Notes: generated by a model from the sequence alone, not told the origin. Counted from the stretch's first letter, positions 25,500 to 37,881 are shown. The stretch is DNA of 64,000 nucleotides from Oscheius sp. JU75 (GCA_037178855.1 JASJZC010000001.1:4464001-4528000), one strand, 5' to 3'. Numbers and translations: made by a program.

Positions 25500-26085
25500 G
25501 AATGGGCTTAACATTTGTGTGAACTAGCTTGGTATCAGCTTTCGACTTTTTGTGAAAGTATATTTGGTCTTTTCTTAGCAAAGCTCGAAAAAGTTCATAG
25601 CAATTTCACAACCTTTTTAGCTGCTCGTGTCTTGAAAAAGAAAAGGATAAGAAACTAGCTCGAAGTGAGTAGTGAAATCCGCGCAAGCCGCTTTTTTGAT
25701 ATAACGTAGGGTATACGGTAAAAATCTGTGCCAAAATCGGTTTCAGCCAGGATATCCGTAGGATACTGTAATTAAGAGGACGAGCGGCATTGGTGCCCGG
25801 TTTGAAAAAGTGGCGACACCCGTTACACGCCGTGAACCACCCTTTTTTTCGCCGTCGCTTTTTTAATTATAATTGTCTTCTTTGTGCAAAAATATGATAC
25901 GTAGAAGCGTTCCTACAGTGTGTCTAAATGACCTAAACCATTTTTTTTGGTACTAATGGACGTTGGCTATGAAAAGATACCTCTGAGCATACGTTTCTGC
26001 GCTCCATCGCTTTGCCATTACAAAATTTGACACAGCTGTTTATTCTCCTTTCTTTTCGTTACAATAACATAATTTCAATGCGCTT
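25500..26085. other. Intergenic region upstream of DDX1
   Basis: AT-rich with no open frame of note. It should contain the DDX1 promoter. A GCGACACC..GTTACACGCCGTGAACC block near 25.81-25.85 kb is GC-richer than its surroundings; nothing more can be said. Confidence 0.5.
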
Positions 26086-26094
26086 TTCAGACAG

Positions 26095-28919
26095 ATGACT
26101 GCCTTCGAAGAGCTGGGAGTGATTCCAGAGCTCGGAGACGCCGTGAGTCTTCTGGGATGGGAGTCAGTATCAATTTTTTTAATGTTTCTACTGCGAAATT
26201 TGCAGATTGCCGACTCCGATACAGTCAGACGCAATTCCTGCTATTCTGGGCGGTGGAGATGTACTCATTGTAAGCGGTTCCAACTTCATTTTCTCATAGG
26301 TAAAACTTGCAGGCAGCTGAGACGGGTAGCGGCAAGACTGGAGCTTTCTGCCTTCCAGTCGTTCAAATTTTGTGGGAGAAACGAAAGGACGAGCAGAAGC
26401 CCAGGGGAGAACCGAAAGAAGGTAGTGTTTTAATCACTCAGTCAGATTAGTTCAACTGATTCTTTCGGGAGCCGTTAACAACATAGGATCTTTCATATCC
26501 AATATTACAACGACGGTTTCAGCGAGTCACGAATGGAAGTTGAACCTAGCCGACCGAGATCATGGCTTGGCTGTAGATTTGAGTGGTTTGACATGTGAGA
26601 GTCGAACTCCGAAGCAGTGGTTTGGATGCAGAGCCACAGGAGCCGTCTGTTCGAGCGGCAAGTACTACTACGAGGCCAAAATTACGCGTGATGGCCTTTG
26701 TCGCGTCGGCTGGTCGACGGCAGATGCTGTCTTGAATCTTGGTATGTTCTGTTCTGACATGTAGTCAAAGAGATTTCAGGAACTGACAACAAGGGTTTCG
26801 GATTCGGAGGCACAGGAAAGAAGAGTCACAACAAGAATTTCGAAGATTACGGAATGTCGTTCACCCTGAATGACGTTCTTGGCTGCTTTTTGGACCTGGA
26901 TAAGAGCTCCATCTGGTGGTCGAAAAACGGAGAACAGTTCCCGCCAGCTTACAATCTTCCGAAAAATCTGTTCACAACACACAGTGGCATGCATCCAGCA
27001 GTTCTTCTTCAGAATTCGTCTTTGGAACTGAATTTTGGAGCGAAGCCTTTCGCCTTCCCTCCTGGAAATGTAAGTCACCATCCCTAACCCTAAGATTCAA
27101 ATTTCCAGGGCTTTATTGGTGTGGCCTCGGCCCCAAAGTCAAATACAGTTTGGAGATCTGGACGCTGCAAGGTCTCAGCCAAAGATACTTTGCTCCCTCT
27201 ATGCATCATCATTGAGCCAACGAAAGAACTTGTGGAGCAGACACACAGCAATCTTGTCCTGTTCGCGAAGAAGCTTAATGATCCTTCTTTGAGGAAAGAT
27301 ACATTTCGTTCCTGTTCAATGGACAGATATTTAGATGTGTTTCGACAACCGCTCCTTCCGGACAAGTTTTAAAAGAACTCGAAGCTGGTTGCGACGTGGT
27401 TACTGGAACTGTTCAGAGGCTGAACGACCTTGCATATCAAGGGGTTCTGTCTCTAAAAGCTCTCCAATTTGTTGTCATTGATGAGGCTGTGAGAGTTCTT
27501 TCTTTTTATTCGAACCTTTTCCTTTTAGGACCATTTTCTTAACGATAAGGGATCTGGAGGAGGGGCTGCCGCACTGAATCGTCTGTTTGGAATGCTTCCT
27601 CTGGTCACGATGGAAGGAAACAGATTACAAGTGATCGTCTGCTCCGCCACTCTCCACAATCCCGATGTTTCTCGATTCGCAGACCGGTACATGCACTTCC
27701 CGCAGTGGATTGACCTGAAAGGAATGGACAGTGTGGCCGAGACTGTCCATCACGTCGTCTGTCATGTCGATCCGATAGCAGACAAGCAATGGATTCGAGA
27801 GCGACCGACGAATACCCGTCTGGAAGACGATCACGTCCATGATAGGGATCAAATCAAACCGGGGAGCAAAGATGCAGCCACCTTATCCTTGGGCACAAAG
27901 ATCCTGAAAGGAATCTACGTTTTGAAGGTAGTTTTATAATCATTGAAACAGCTGACAGAAATTGGGATAGAATAAAACTATACCGCGTGAGTAGACTATA
28001 AGCTGAAAGACACAACATAAAAATGCGTGGTAGACTGTTCGATTCAGGCCATCCAAGCTCTGAAGATGGACCAAGCCATTATATTCTGTCGTACCAAACA
28101 ACAGTGTGACCACATGAGAGACTTTCTCGAGAAGCATAGCTACTCGGCAGTCTGTCTTCATGGAGACAGATCCACGGAACAAAGATCTGGAGCACTAGCC
28201 GATTTCAAGGCAAAGAAGACCCAGTTTCTCATCTGCAGTAATGTGGCAGCTCGTGGAGTTGATGTGGCTGTAGCCTACGGTTTGTGGTTTCTTCATAAAC
28301 TTCACAAACATTTTTAGTAATCAACGTGACTCTCCCGGATGCTAAGGAAGTTTATGTCCATCGTGTTGGGCGTGTAGGTCGTGCTGATCGTATGGGCCTA
28401 TCCATTTCTCTCGTGTCAACGAAAGAAGAGAAGGTCTGGTTCCACAGATGCTCATCTCGAGGAATAGACTGTTGCAATACGAAGGACATAAAGGAAGGAG
28501 GCTGTACTATTTGGTTCGACGAGATGAAGGTAAGTTCTTGGCTAAAAGTTTTGTCTTCTTCCATTCCTGCTAGCCTATGATTTTTTTACTCTGAAAGGGA
28601 AAAAAGAATAGAAGAAATTAGAACTTTTCAGATGCTATCCGAAGTAGAAGAGCACCTCGGCCAGACAGTCAGTATCGTGGACTCTGACTTCCAAGTCCCT
28701 GTGGACGAGTTCGATGGCAAGGTCGTTTACGGAAACCGAAGAACACAAGGTTTGAAGCAAAACATAGTTTCCTACAAAAACTTTTCAGGAGCTCAATTCT
28801 GTGGTCACGCACCGCAAATGGCCACCTCTGTGGCTCATTTGGTCGATATAGAACGGTCTCTTCAACTCTCCTACCTGACTGGCGTCCGTGACAAATTCGC
28901 AACTTTTCCTGTTCTGTAG
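26095..28919 (+). CDS. DDX1: ATP-dependent RNA helicase DDX1 (DEAD box with SPRY insert)
   Basis: DDX1 is a nuclear/cytoplasmic RNA helicase involved in RNA processing and tRNA ligase complexes. The ATG at 26095 comes four bases after CTTTTCAG, as for trans-splicing. Exon 1 ends at 26162 in phase 2. Motifs in order: Q-motif region WELPTPIQ; motif [10 protein letters not shown]; the SPRY insert diagnostic of DDX1 ([20 protein letters not shown] to [14 protein letters not shown]); Ia [19 protein letters not shown] at the Ib/GG region; motif II DEAD split by an intron (27490-27530); motif III SAT; then [21 protein letters not shown] (V) and [10 protein letters not shown] (VI). The C-terminal DDX1 block [10 protein letters not shown] is present. 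Oddities: the text changes frame between about 27290 and 27330 with no good splice sites, and three or four residues are missing between motif V and VINVTLPD relative to the usual family spacing. Confidence 0.93.
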
Positions 28920-30870
28920 TCCGATTTAGATTTACGGGTTTAAAGCAATTCGACGGTTTTGTATAAATTATTTGGCTTTAGCTTGACCTGACTGGTAGTC
29001 TCATGAGCTCTCGGCGACGCGTGAATTATTGAGACCCGAGGGAGCCGACAGCGGCTCAGATGACGTCCACCGAACTCCTACTCTCTATACGGGCAATATA
29101 TAGTCAGAATTACTTATCCAGCTTCCCTTTCTCTTGCACTCTTGGACCTGATCGCTGATCGACCATCGCTCCGAAAACAGTTGTTTCCTCGAGAGAGATC
29201 ACATTCCGATCTCTGTCAGCTTCTCGTCTTACTTTCATATTAGAAGTAGTACCATCTTTGTCACCGCTTTACTATGACACTCTTTCTAATCTTGGTCAAT
29301 ATTGTTAGCTCAGCAACAAGTGAGGAACATCCTGTTTATATCTTCCCAGCCGCACTCCGACAATCACAAGAACTATCTACTCCACATGCCAGCTTGACTA
29401 TCTGAATTTGGCAGACTCTTATTCTACCAGCCTTATGCTTCTCGAGCACGTGTCATTTGTCGACATGTCTCCTGCTTACCAGATCGGCTGTCCACCACAC
29501 GTTCTCTAAACAGGGTGTCTTTTTAGCTCTCATCGTGTTTTTCCGCATCACACTACTCAATCTGTTCCTCTTCGACCATAAGCTCAACCTGCAGGTCTAG
29601 TGCACAAAACTGATCTCTACCGTTGGCAGGATCTGACTAGTCAAGGTCTAGAGTAAATGCAAGCTCTTAAATTACTATGGAATTCCCTTCTTCGCTGAAG
29701 AACAGTAGATGGAACTCCAAAGTATTCTTCTCGTTTGTTATACGAATGTCCAAAAAGCTCTGTTCCTAACAGTTCATGAGACTCACGTGGGCGTGTTGTC
29801 TCCCTCTCTTCCGAGACCACAACAGCTGACAGCCCTTTGGCTGTGTGTCAGTTGGGGTGGCCACTTTTTTCCTGGAGATTTTCGTATAGAGAACAACAAA
29901 CAGCCAATTCTCCTTCTTTCTTACTCCCTAAAAGACGCTAGATTCTCTTTTGGTGCGAGGGCCATAATTTTCTTTTCGAGCTCGTTACGAGTGTCTAAAA
30001 CCGCTCGACTCGAATCTCCTTCATTCTTTTATTGCCCCTCCGGAAATCATCACCTAGAGTGTTTTTTTTTAAGTTTTAAAACCAATTCATCATAGACAAA
30101 AAGGTGGTACGAAGGTGTTCTTTGAAAACAAAGGGTGTTATCTTCTACTCCCTCGAGCTGTACGAAACATTGTCTCTCTGGTTATGATGGATGAGTCGGC
30201 TCTCGAAAACCTCCTACAAATCTGCTGAGAGTGATTTTTGAGTTGCACCCGAGGCTGACTCTATTCACAAGACCAAGAAGGTTTTGCAATAATAGCCGCT
30301 CCTACGTTTGCTCCTTGGTGCCCCTTTAGTTCATTGTCCAATAGAATTATAGGAGAATGGGCTCTGTAAGACACTTCCTTCAGACGGTTTTGACGCAGGA
30401 ATCGAGTCATTCAATCTTTCAAAAGTTTCCTTTGCTACCGTCAGTAAATTTAGGTGGGTTAGTCCTGTATATCGTTTAGTCGCTTCTACCGAAATGTTTG
30501 TTTTCTTGTGTCTACACAAAATGGTACTGGCTTGGCTGTTCTCACCTTTTTGCTCAAAAGTTATAGAAGAGCGGATTCTGTCAGTTACTTCTATCAGGAT
30601 TTCTGCTGGAAAAGGATTATTTCTCTGTCGGTTAGTCATGCCAAGTAAAACTGTATTGGGTGCGAAATAGGGTGTTTGATTGCCACTTTCCTAATCGAGA
30701 AGGGAGAGGACAATTTGTTAAAATACTACTCATCATTTTCAAGGCAACTGCCTCACTCTAAGAACCTCGCAATTTGTTCTCTTTGCAAAAAAATTGTTGA
30801 TTCCTCCCCCATTGCTCCCGGTGAATTCAATTGTCCTCTTCCTCCTTCTCATCAATCTCCTGCCCTCTTC
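28920..30870. other. Intergenic, no supported gene
   Basis: Two open frames stand out, 29709-30095 on + (128 codons) and 30331-30639 on - (102 codons). Neither shows a domain, signal peptide or convincing start, and no splice-compatible partners were found, so neither is annotated. The region contains the 3' UTR of DDX1 and the promoter of the membrane protein at 30.88 kb. Confidence 0.5.
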
Positions 30871-30875
30871 GCGAC

Positions 30876-31701
30876 ATGTTCCTCTGGCGCTTCAGAGAGA
30901 TGGATTTCGATCCGAACGGCATAAAATGGCAGTGCTGCTGCTGTCAACTCCCTACAGGACTACAGGCTCTCGGAGCAGCAGAGATGGTCCTTTCCACAGC
31001 CGTGGCCGTTGGAACTGCTATTCACATCGCCGGTGACATTCAGGCATGTAATTTTTCGTGGGAGGGGCTCAAAAAGCAGCCATAATTGGTCTTTTGACGG
31101 GCTCCAAGACAATTATCCTGTGTTTAAAAAAAAAACTATTACAGCCACCGACAGTTTTTGAAGTCTGTCTGATCATGCTGATGGCGGCGATGACGCTGAC
31201 ATCCGGACTGCTGATCTACGCCATTCAGAAGCACAAGTCACAGTTCATGTATCCGTCCATTTTCACCCGGGGTCTGCTTATCGTCTTCATTCAAGTAAGA
31301 AAGGAAATAAGATAAAAACCAACCAACTTTCAGGTTTTTGGAGTGTCTACCGTAGTCTCCCCGCACAATGAGCCATCGAAACCGATCGATTGGGATCATC
31401 GAACTGCTCCACCTCCTGTGAGTTCTCCGAAAGCAGTGGAAATATTTAAGATTAGGCGACATCAGTTGCTCTGCGACTCGTGCTTCTAGTCTTCGGGATG
31501 CTCTTCTTGACCGTCCTCATCGTCTACATCTGCTACCTGATCGTGCGCGGAATCAGCTACGAGAAGGCGTTCGCTCGTCGTAAAGCCCGTCGTGACAGTT
31601 TGATTATTGCCGGTCAGATTGGTGAGTTTTAGATGCCCGAGCCACAATTATAACCCGGTTTAGATCCGGATTTCGGCTCCAGACGTGCCTCGAATGCCTA
31701 A
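30876..31701 (+). CDS. Four-pass membrane protein, nematode-type, function unknown
   Basis: Five exons join in phase: 30876-31044, 31144-31291, 31333 to about 31419, about 31458-31620 and 31663-31701. The protein begins MFLWRFREMDFDPNG with a CCCC cluster (WQCCCC), and has four hydrophobic helices: AAEMVLSTAVAVGTAIHIAG, VCLIMLMAAMTLTSGLLIYA, LLIVFIQVFGVSTVV, and LLVFGMLFLTVLIVYICYLI. A basic tail (FARRKARRDS) ends in RRASNA. The layout with a cytosolic N-terminus and four helices resembles small tetraspan proteins, but I cannot name a family. The first intron starts with gc rather than gt (CAG|gcatgt). An in-frame ATG also exists at 30831. The gene faces PIG-V tail-to-tail, 182 bases apart. 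Confidence 0.75.
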
Positions 31702-31883
31702 AAAATCCAACTAGAAGACCTTCGTTTCTAAAAGTGCCTCATTACTCGGGATATTTATATATGAGATCGTAGTAAAACCATGAAAGTGTCATAACCGGGA
31801 GCGATGTGGAGATACGGGGAATGAGGGCACAATTTTTGCCTAGAATGGGAAATGGATATGACAGGAGAATAAGTGTATACAAT

Positions 31884-33920
31884 TCAGGTGAAGGGAAGAC
31901 CCATGACATGACTAGTGGTTCCTAAGACCAAATAACCCATGAAATAGAAAAACACTGCTTTTTCCAGACGGCCTCGTAGTGCAAAGTAGGAGAAGAAAGG
32001 CATATGTTCCGGCTCGAGTAGATCGGAGTGGCAAACTTGGGGAGTAAGGTCGGACATCCATCGGGAGAGCACGAGGTACGGGAAGAGCGTTGATGAGAAG
32101 AGCATCCGCGTCAGGACCTGAACAATTGAATTCTATCGAATGATGGACAAGGCAAACTTCCGAGTTGTAGAAGAACAATGCTCCTAGACCGAGGAAGCTC
32201 GCGTGTAGAGTATAAGGGATCATTTCGCCTCCGTCCGCCAAATATTGTATGAATTGATATCTAGAACCATTGCCGTAAAAAATAACGCCAAAAAGACTCA
32301 CTTTTGGATGTCACTGACCAGCTGAAAAACCCCTATGACGATAATGGCGAAAGCTGGCGCAGCGAGTAGGAAGCACGGTATTTTTTGTATCTGAATTGGC
32401 TAGTTAGGGAGGTTTACACAAGGGGACCAACTTGCCAGTATCCGAACAGAGAAACATGCCAATATTTTGACTGAATGGTCGAGTAAAAGGACGGGAAGAT
32501 AATGTTCGACGAGCTGAGAAAGATGAGAAAATGAGACGAGAAAAGCAACTCACGAGCACCAGGTAAGTTTTTCGAGTTGGCCTGCTCGATCTACCTCTAT
32601 TGCAGCTGCAAGGCTTTTTAGTTCATCAGAGACGGTCGCCAGTGATTCTCGGTCACAGAAGTACTGCTGTTCAATATATCCGTAAACGGAGACCGGACCG
32701 GCTATGACGAAAAGGGCTATGGCCAGCTGGGCTATAAAGAGGACTGTCTGAACGAGGGGAAAACTTCGATGCACCCATGACTCTTACCTGTGTTATGAGT
32801 ATGTTGCATCCTTTCGTATGCAGAAGAAATTTCGAGCTGGGCCTCGTTCCATTGCCAGAATTTATGAAAAGAGCGTTCAGAAGGCAGTAGAAACCGATAT
32901 AGCCGAAGTTTATGAGTCCGTTTGATCTGAAACCGGCTGAAGTTGCACAAATGGTGGTACCACCATACCTTGTCAAGTAAGCCAGCGCGAAGCATCCAAT
33001 GGAGGAAAAGTAGCCCGACCAGATGTTTTCGCTCTTCTTGGTAAGACTGGCTATCCCGCATATCGTGAGCATTGTGTACATCTAGGAGGAAATGTTATGA
33101 AACAAGTGATTCCTACCGATTCTGAGTATGCGGACGTGAAGAAGACGCTGGCCGGATTGACAGTGAACAAGATGGTCGATATATGAGCCTGCTTCACGGA
33201 ACGGGTTACTGATTTGACAGCGTCGAAGAGGAACATGCACGAGTAGTAGCCGAAGATCTGAGATTACGTGAATTTAATAGAAACTTTAAGAAACACTGAC
33301 CACATTCAGTCCGACTGCCGTCTGAAGGTGAATCGAAGACCAGTGTGCCATGTCGAAGAAGATTAATGGGAATGCCCAGTATGAGAGATATCTACCCGGA
33401 CTGTGGCTTGAAAAGAACAAAATTAATACCTGACGGTAAGGGGGAAAAGAGGGAAGAAGGCTAGACTACTCTCGAGAACATAGCCGTATTCGGCATTGTG
33501 CAGCATGTGAGCCGCATCCCACTGTGTGAATCCTTGGAAACAGAATCGAATCGCCAGGTCAATTCTTGTATATTCTTCTAAAATGTTCGTATCGTGAATA
33601 TTAGATCCAAAGTTACCCGACTTCAAGACAACCCCTTTGAACGCGTCTGTCGAGAAATTGCGACCATTGAAAAGTAGTTGAAGAATGAAGATGAATAGTC
33701 TGAAATAGTTTTAAATACTCGAAAAGTATCAAGAATGTTACCTTGTGGCTAGATAGAAATGACCGAGTTTCTGTTTCGCGTACGTTTCGTTCACATTTCC
33801 AAATTTTTTGCGGTCGCGAAGGTTGTTCTGAATTGCCATTTTGTAAAGGAAAGAGGAAAATACGTACTTTTCGAAGAAAGACATACTGCTGATCTTCTGC
33901 TGTCTCTCGTCGACGCCCAT
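31884..33920 (-). CDS. PIGV: GPI mannosyltransferase 2 (PIG-V)
   Basis: PIG-V adds the second mannose to the glycosylphosphatidylinositol anchor precursor in the ER lumen, using dolichol-phosphate-mannose. Diagnostic text on the minus strand: HFYLATRLFIFILQLLFN (about 33.75-33.68 kb), then FTQWDAAHMLHNAEYGY and LAFFPLFPLTVR (about 33.5 kb), the family hallmark NPASVFFTSAYSES (about 33.15-33.1 kb), IRSNGLINFGYIG (about 32.9 kb), and a last exon ending GYLVLGTTSHVMGLPFT before the stop at 31884. Multiple hydrophobic helices are spread through the exons. The N-terminal exon is about 60 residues and somewhat longer and more basic than usual before the first helix; ATGs at 33920 and at 33884 are both possible starts. 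The gene is divergent from endophilin, with about 600 bases between the two start codons. Confidence 0.9.
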
Positions 33921-34517
33921 TCATGGGTACGAGGGAGATCTGGAAAATGAGTATCAATTTGATGCCGGATAAAATTAGCTTCTATGAATAGGCACATTTT
34001 CGAAAGCACGGCAGGCATTTGAATTGGGAAAAAAGGACGAGTCGTGCAACAAGGAGAACGAACGGAAAAGAGCCTTCTGGATTTCCATAAAGCATAAATT
34101 CAGATGAATGAAATAAATACTTTGTCATACAGCGACTGAACTGGAAAGTCTAGCAACAGGGAGCCTATTCCGGCCAATGAAATTGACGAAAGAAGAGCAG
34201 ACAAATGGGGGAAAACGATGGAAAACAAACTTTAGGAAGAGGCCGACATGTTTCCGCCAAAACTAGTTATAATTCATACTCGTTTTAGCGGGAAAAAAAT
34301 TGAGGCTTACTCGGCTCATCTTCGCCCAGTTGCCCATTTTTCTGTTATCTTCATTTTTACCACAAATGTGCTCATTTAACCTACAGAATGGTTTTAAAAG
34401 CATTGCTTATATATAAATCAGAGCAAGCTTCTTTTCCATTCTGTCCTCTTACCTCTACAAGTTTTCATCCACTTTGTCACTTTTTTCTGCTTCAGAGACC
34501 GTTCAGCTCGCATCAAA
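33921..34517. promoter_or_regulatory. Divergent promoter region between PIG-V and endophilin
   Basis: About 600 bases with no supported gene. A TTTTTTCTGCTTCAG acceptor at about 34495 lies 22 bases before the endophilin ATG and is a candidate trans-splice site. A run TTATATATAAATCA near 34.41 kb is TATA-like. Confidence 0.45.
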
Positions 34518-36152
34518 ATGTCGCTTGGCGGATTGCGCAAGCAGTTTAACAAAGTAAATCAGGTAGATTTCCGCCACTCTACTTTCTAAGATTCTTTTCA
34601 GTACATTTCGGAAACTGTCGGCTCAGCCGAACCGACAAAGCTGGACGACGTCTACAACCAGATGGAGAGGCAGGTCGACACGACCAATGAGCTCATAAAC
34701 GCCTTCGTAGGAGCCGTCAATGAGTATCTGCAGCCCAATCCAGGTAGATTGTTATTCTTGTCCTCGAACCGTTTCAATTTAGTTACTCGAGCCAAAAAGG
34801 CGTCTGTCGGGGCGCTGTCTCGCGTCAGCTGCGAGCCGAAGAAAATATTCTATCTCCAAACGGAAGGGATGCTTGCCACGACGTTGAACACTTTCGGAGA
34901 GCGTCTTGGACCCAATAGCGAACTGGGACAGGTATATTTCATTTCCTAGTTCCTTGCCGATCAAGTATTTCAGTCACTAACCGACGTCGGAGAGGCTTTC
35001 AGTAATATGGCCGATATCAAGTACCAGATGGAGGACGCGGTCAAGCAGAATGTTTTCGACCCCCTCAGTCACCTTCAGAACAATGAGCTCAAAACTATCA
35101 ACGTAAGAAGATCTTTGTTTATCTTCTAGAAAAAATTTCAGCAACATCGCGCCAAGCTGAAGAGTCGCCGCCTCGACTACGATTGCATGCGACGTAGTCA
35201 GCGCGCCGATGAGGCCATGGTTCGCAGCGAGGAGAAGCTAGAGGAGTCGAAACGGCAGACCGAGATGGCCATGTACAACGTGCTCTCCAACGACGTTGAG
35301 CAGATCTCGCAGCTTTTCGCCTTCCTCGACGCCCAGCTGGACTATCACAGACGAACGATGGAGGTGTTGGAGATGGCCAAGAGCAAGCTCGTCAAGAGGT
35401 GGGCAATTTCTGATCTGACTCTGAATGCCTCTGATCAAAACTCATAACTATTTACGGCATCTTATGCAGAATCGAAGACGCCAGTGCTCGACCTCGATAC
35501 GAGCACCTTCCTGCACGCATTACTGTCAAGCGACCCAGCCTTACCTCCTTGCCGACCGACTGCCAGGATCCTGCTCAAAATTCCGACAAACCTTCGCATC
35601 ATCAGTCGCTGATCGATTTGGACAGTCCGCCTAACTTCCCTGTAATGGAAATTGTATTTTTCCTGGAAAAATGTGCAACATGTTATTTTAGCCCCCGAAC
35701 GGGTATCCTTGCACCATGCCCGCCTTCATCTACCCAGCTTCCATGATGCCTGCCTTCGACCAGATGAAACCAACGCCGCTGTCACTCGTCAATCTTGCCT
35801 CGGAAGCTGACATGAACAGGGTCGAGCCTCAGGGAATCTACTGGCAGCAGCAGTCCCAAAAGTACGCTCCTGTTCCAGCTTCTCTGCCGGAAACTTCCAG
35901 CGGGGCTCCAGTTGCGGTACGTTTCTTTTCGCAATCCTTCTATACACTCAGTTTCAGACAAATTCTCAGCCTCCAAGCTGCCAGGCCATTTTTGACTTCG
36001 AAAGCGCCAATCCTGAGGATTTGGACTTCAAGGAGGGCGCCATCATCGAGTTGCTGCGCAGAATCGACGACAACTGGTTCGAGGGACGTCACGGCGGCAA
36101 GAGCGGTCTCTTCCCAAGCACCTACGTGCAGATCCTCGTGCCTCTTCACTAG
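34518..36152 (+). CDS. unc-57: Endophilin A (N-BAR and SH3 protein)
   Basis: Endophilin A bends membrane and recruits synaptojanin and dynamin during synaptic vesicle endocytosis; UNC-57 is the nematode orthologue. The N-terminus MSLGGLRKQFNKVNQ is the H0 amphipathic helix. The BAR domain follows through exons to about 35.4 kb (EPTKLDDVYNQMERQVD, NEYLQPNP, ADIKYQMEDAVKQN, DPLSHLQNNELK, RLDYDCMRR, NVLSNDVEQISQL). A variable Pro/Gln-rich linker (35.47-35.92 kb) leads to the C-terminal SH3 domain (CQAIFDFESANPEDLDFKEG, DNWFEGR, GLFPSTYVQIL). Introns are short with ttcag acceptors. The exon between 34.74 and 34.93 kb reads openly through a region with a slightly unusual spacer (SCEPKKIFYLQTEGML), which aligns with the variable loop of the family. 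Confidence 0.96.
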
Positions 36153-36368
36153 CTTTGTGTATTTCCTTCTCTGAAACCTGCCTGTAAATTATAGATTCAC
36201 ACACCCAAACTAACCAGAGCCCGTTTTAGCCCACTTTTTCTTGCTCAAATTGTGAAGTTGTAGCACAATGAAGAACTTTCATATTGTGTCCTTGCGCATT
36301 TCATACGTTCTGTTCGTTATCTACTTCCTTAATTTTGTTGTCTCACAGCAAGGCCTAGTTTCCAGAAG

Positions 36369-37881
36369 ATGACCGAGTACAGCCTGCTGGCCAGAGTATT
36401 GTAAGTTGCTGTTTCAATCATTCTACTCAGATGATTGTAGTAAGGAAGCCTGTTCTCTGTTTACGGGTCTATGATTCAATCCCAAGTCAAATGAAGGTCT
36501 TAAGTTACGACCTTAATTTGTAAACCGAACTAGTGCAATCTTTAGATCGAGATATTTTATTGTCAAAGCTGTAGCCAATTCTTATAATGTTTTTTTTCAG
36601 AACGGCGATCTTCTATGGAGTCTCCTCGGTCCTGATCGTGCTTGTCAACAAGCTAATGCTGACCAATTACAGGCATCCCACTCTGCCATTCATAAAAGCT
36701 AAATTCTCTTGCAGATTTCCGTCCTTCCTGGTCGTAGCATTAGGCCAAATGCTAGCCACGATCGTCATTCTTCGTCTTGCTAAGCTGTTGAACATCGTCA
36801 AATTTCCCAGCATTGACAGCTCGATTCCGAGGAAGATTTTCCCTCTCCCGCTTCTCTATGGAATCAACGTCGTCTCTGGACTGGGAGGAACGCAGATGAT
36901 AAAGTAAATTCTGTCTATTTTGAGAAAACAAAACTGTTTTCAGCCTAGCCATGTTCACCGTCCTACGACGGTTCTCCATTCTGATCACGATGGTTCTAGA
37001 GTTTTACATTCTTAGGTCAGTTTTCTTCCTCTTCCACTAAACTTTCAGAATTTTAGGGTAGTGGCCAGCCGAGAAGTGCGCCTCTCGATCGCACTCATGA
37101 TCGCCGGCTCGATTATTGCCGCCTTCTACGATCTGTCCTTCGATGCCTACGGCTACGCTCTGGTCACTATCAACAACTTGTGTACTTCCGCAGTTGGTGT
37201 CTATACGAAACAGAAACTCGACGCCAAGGATCTCGGCAAGTATGGGCTGATGTACTACAACTGTCTCTTCATTATCGCGCCCCTCTCCTACCTCTGCTAC
37301 TATACTGGAGATCTCGAGACAGTGAGGATTTCTTGTTACCGTAAATCCGCATCTGAACTGCCTTGGCTTGAGAAATTGGGTGGAGATCAGGATGAAACCA
37401 TGATCGCATGCATTGCATTCTGCGCTCTTATCCATTAGACTACGCAGAAACTAGCTCGACCTCCTAGAACTTCCAAAACTTGTCTAAAATACTTCTTTCA
37501 GGCGATCCTTTTCATGAAGAGCGACAAGATGACTCCAGCAGTTTGGTGCTGCTTCATCACAACCTGCATCTGTGGCTTTATTCTCAACTACGCTCTCGTC
37601 GTCTGTACACAATGCAATTCGGCTCTGACTACACAGTGTGTCGGCCCCATCAAGGTATGTCTCTTCTCCTTGTATTCGGCAACGAACTCCTTCAGAACCT
37701 ACTAGTGACGTATCTCGGAATGTTTTCGAGCGGCGACTTCATCTTCCAATGGTTCAACTTCATCGGCATCAACATCAGTGTCCTTGGAAGCATCCTCTAC
37801 ACCTATGTCACATTCTGCGCCAAGCCATCACCACAGACTGTTCTGCCCTCGAAATGCCCGGAGAAGAAGGCACTCGTCTAA
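36369..37881 (+). CDS. SLC35D-type UDP-sugar transporter (SQV-7-like)
   Basis: Multi-pass Golgi/ER antiporter moving UDP-sugars (for example UDP-glucuronate, UDP-GalNAc) into the lumen for glycan synthesis. The first exon MTEYSLLARV joins in phase 2 to LTAIFYGVSSVLIVLVNKLM. Further conserved text is GQMLATIVILRLAK, GINVVSGLGGTQ, LAMFTVLRRFSILITM, the family motif SFDAYGYALVTINNLCTS, YYNCLF, and GDFIFQWFNFIGINISVLGS. About ten helices are expected and seen, with a short lysine-rich tail (KCPEKKALV). The subgroup SLC35D1/2 fits best, but substrate is inferred. The start is preceded by TTGTTGTCTCACAG at about 36347. It is 216 bases downstream of the endophilin stop in the same direction, spacing compatible with an operon. 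A poly(A) signal lies at 37965. Confidence 0.9.

Noticed and set aside
29709-30095. 128-codon + frame
   Set aside because: No domain, and no spliced partners; probably noncoding.
30331-30639. 102-codon minus-strand frame between DDX1 and the membrane protein
   Set aside because: Composition is protein-like, but no motif or neighbouring exon supports it.
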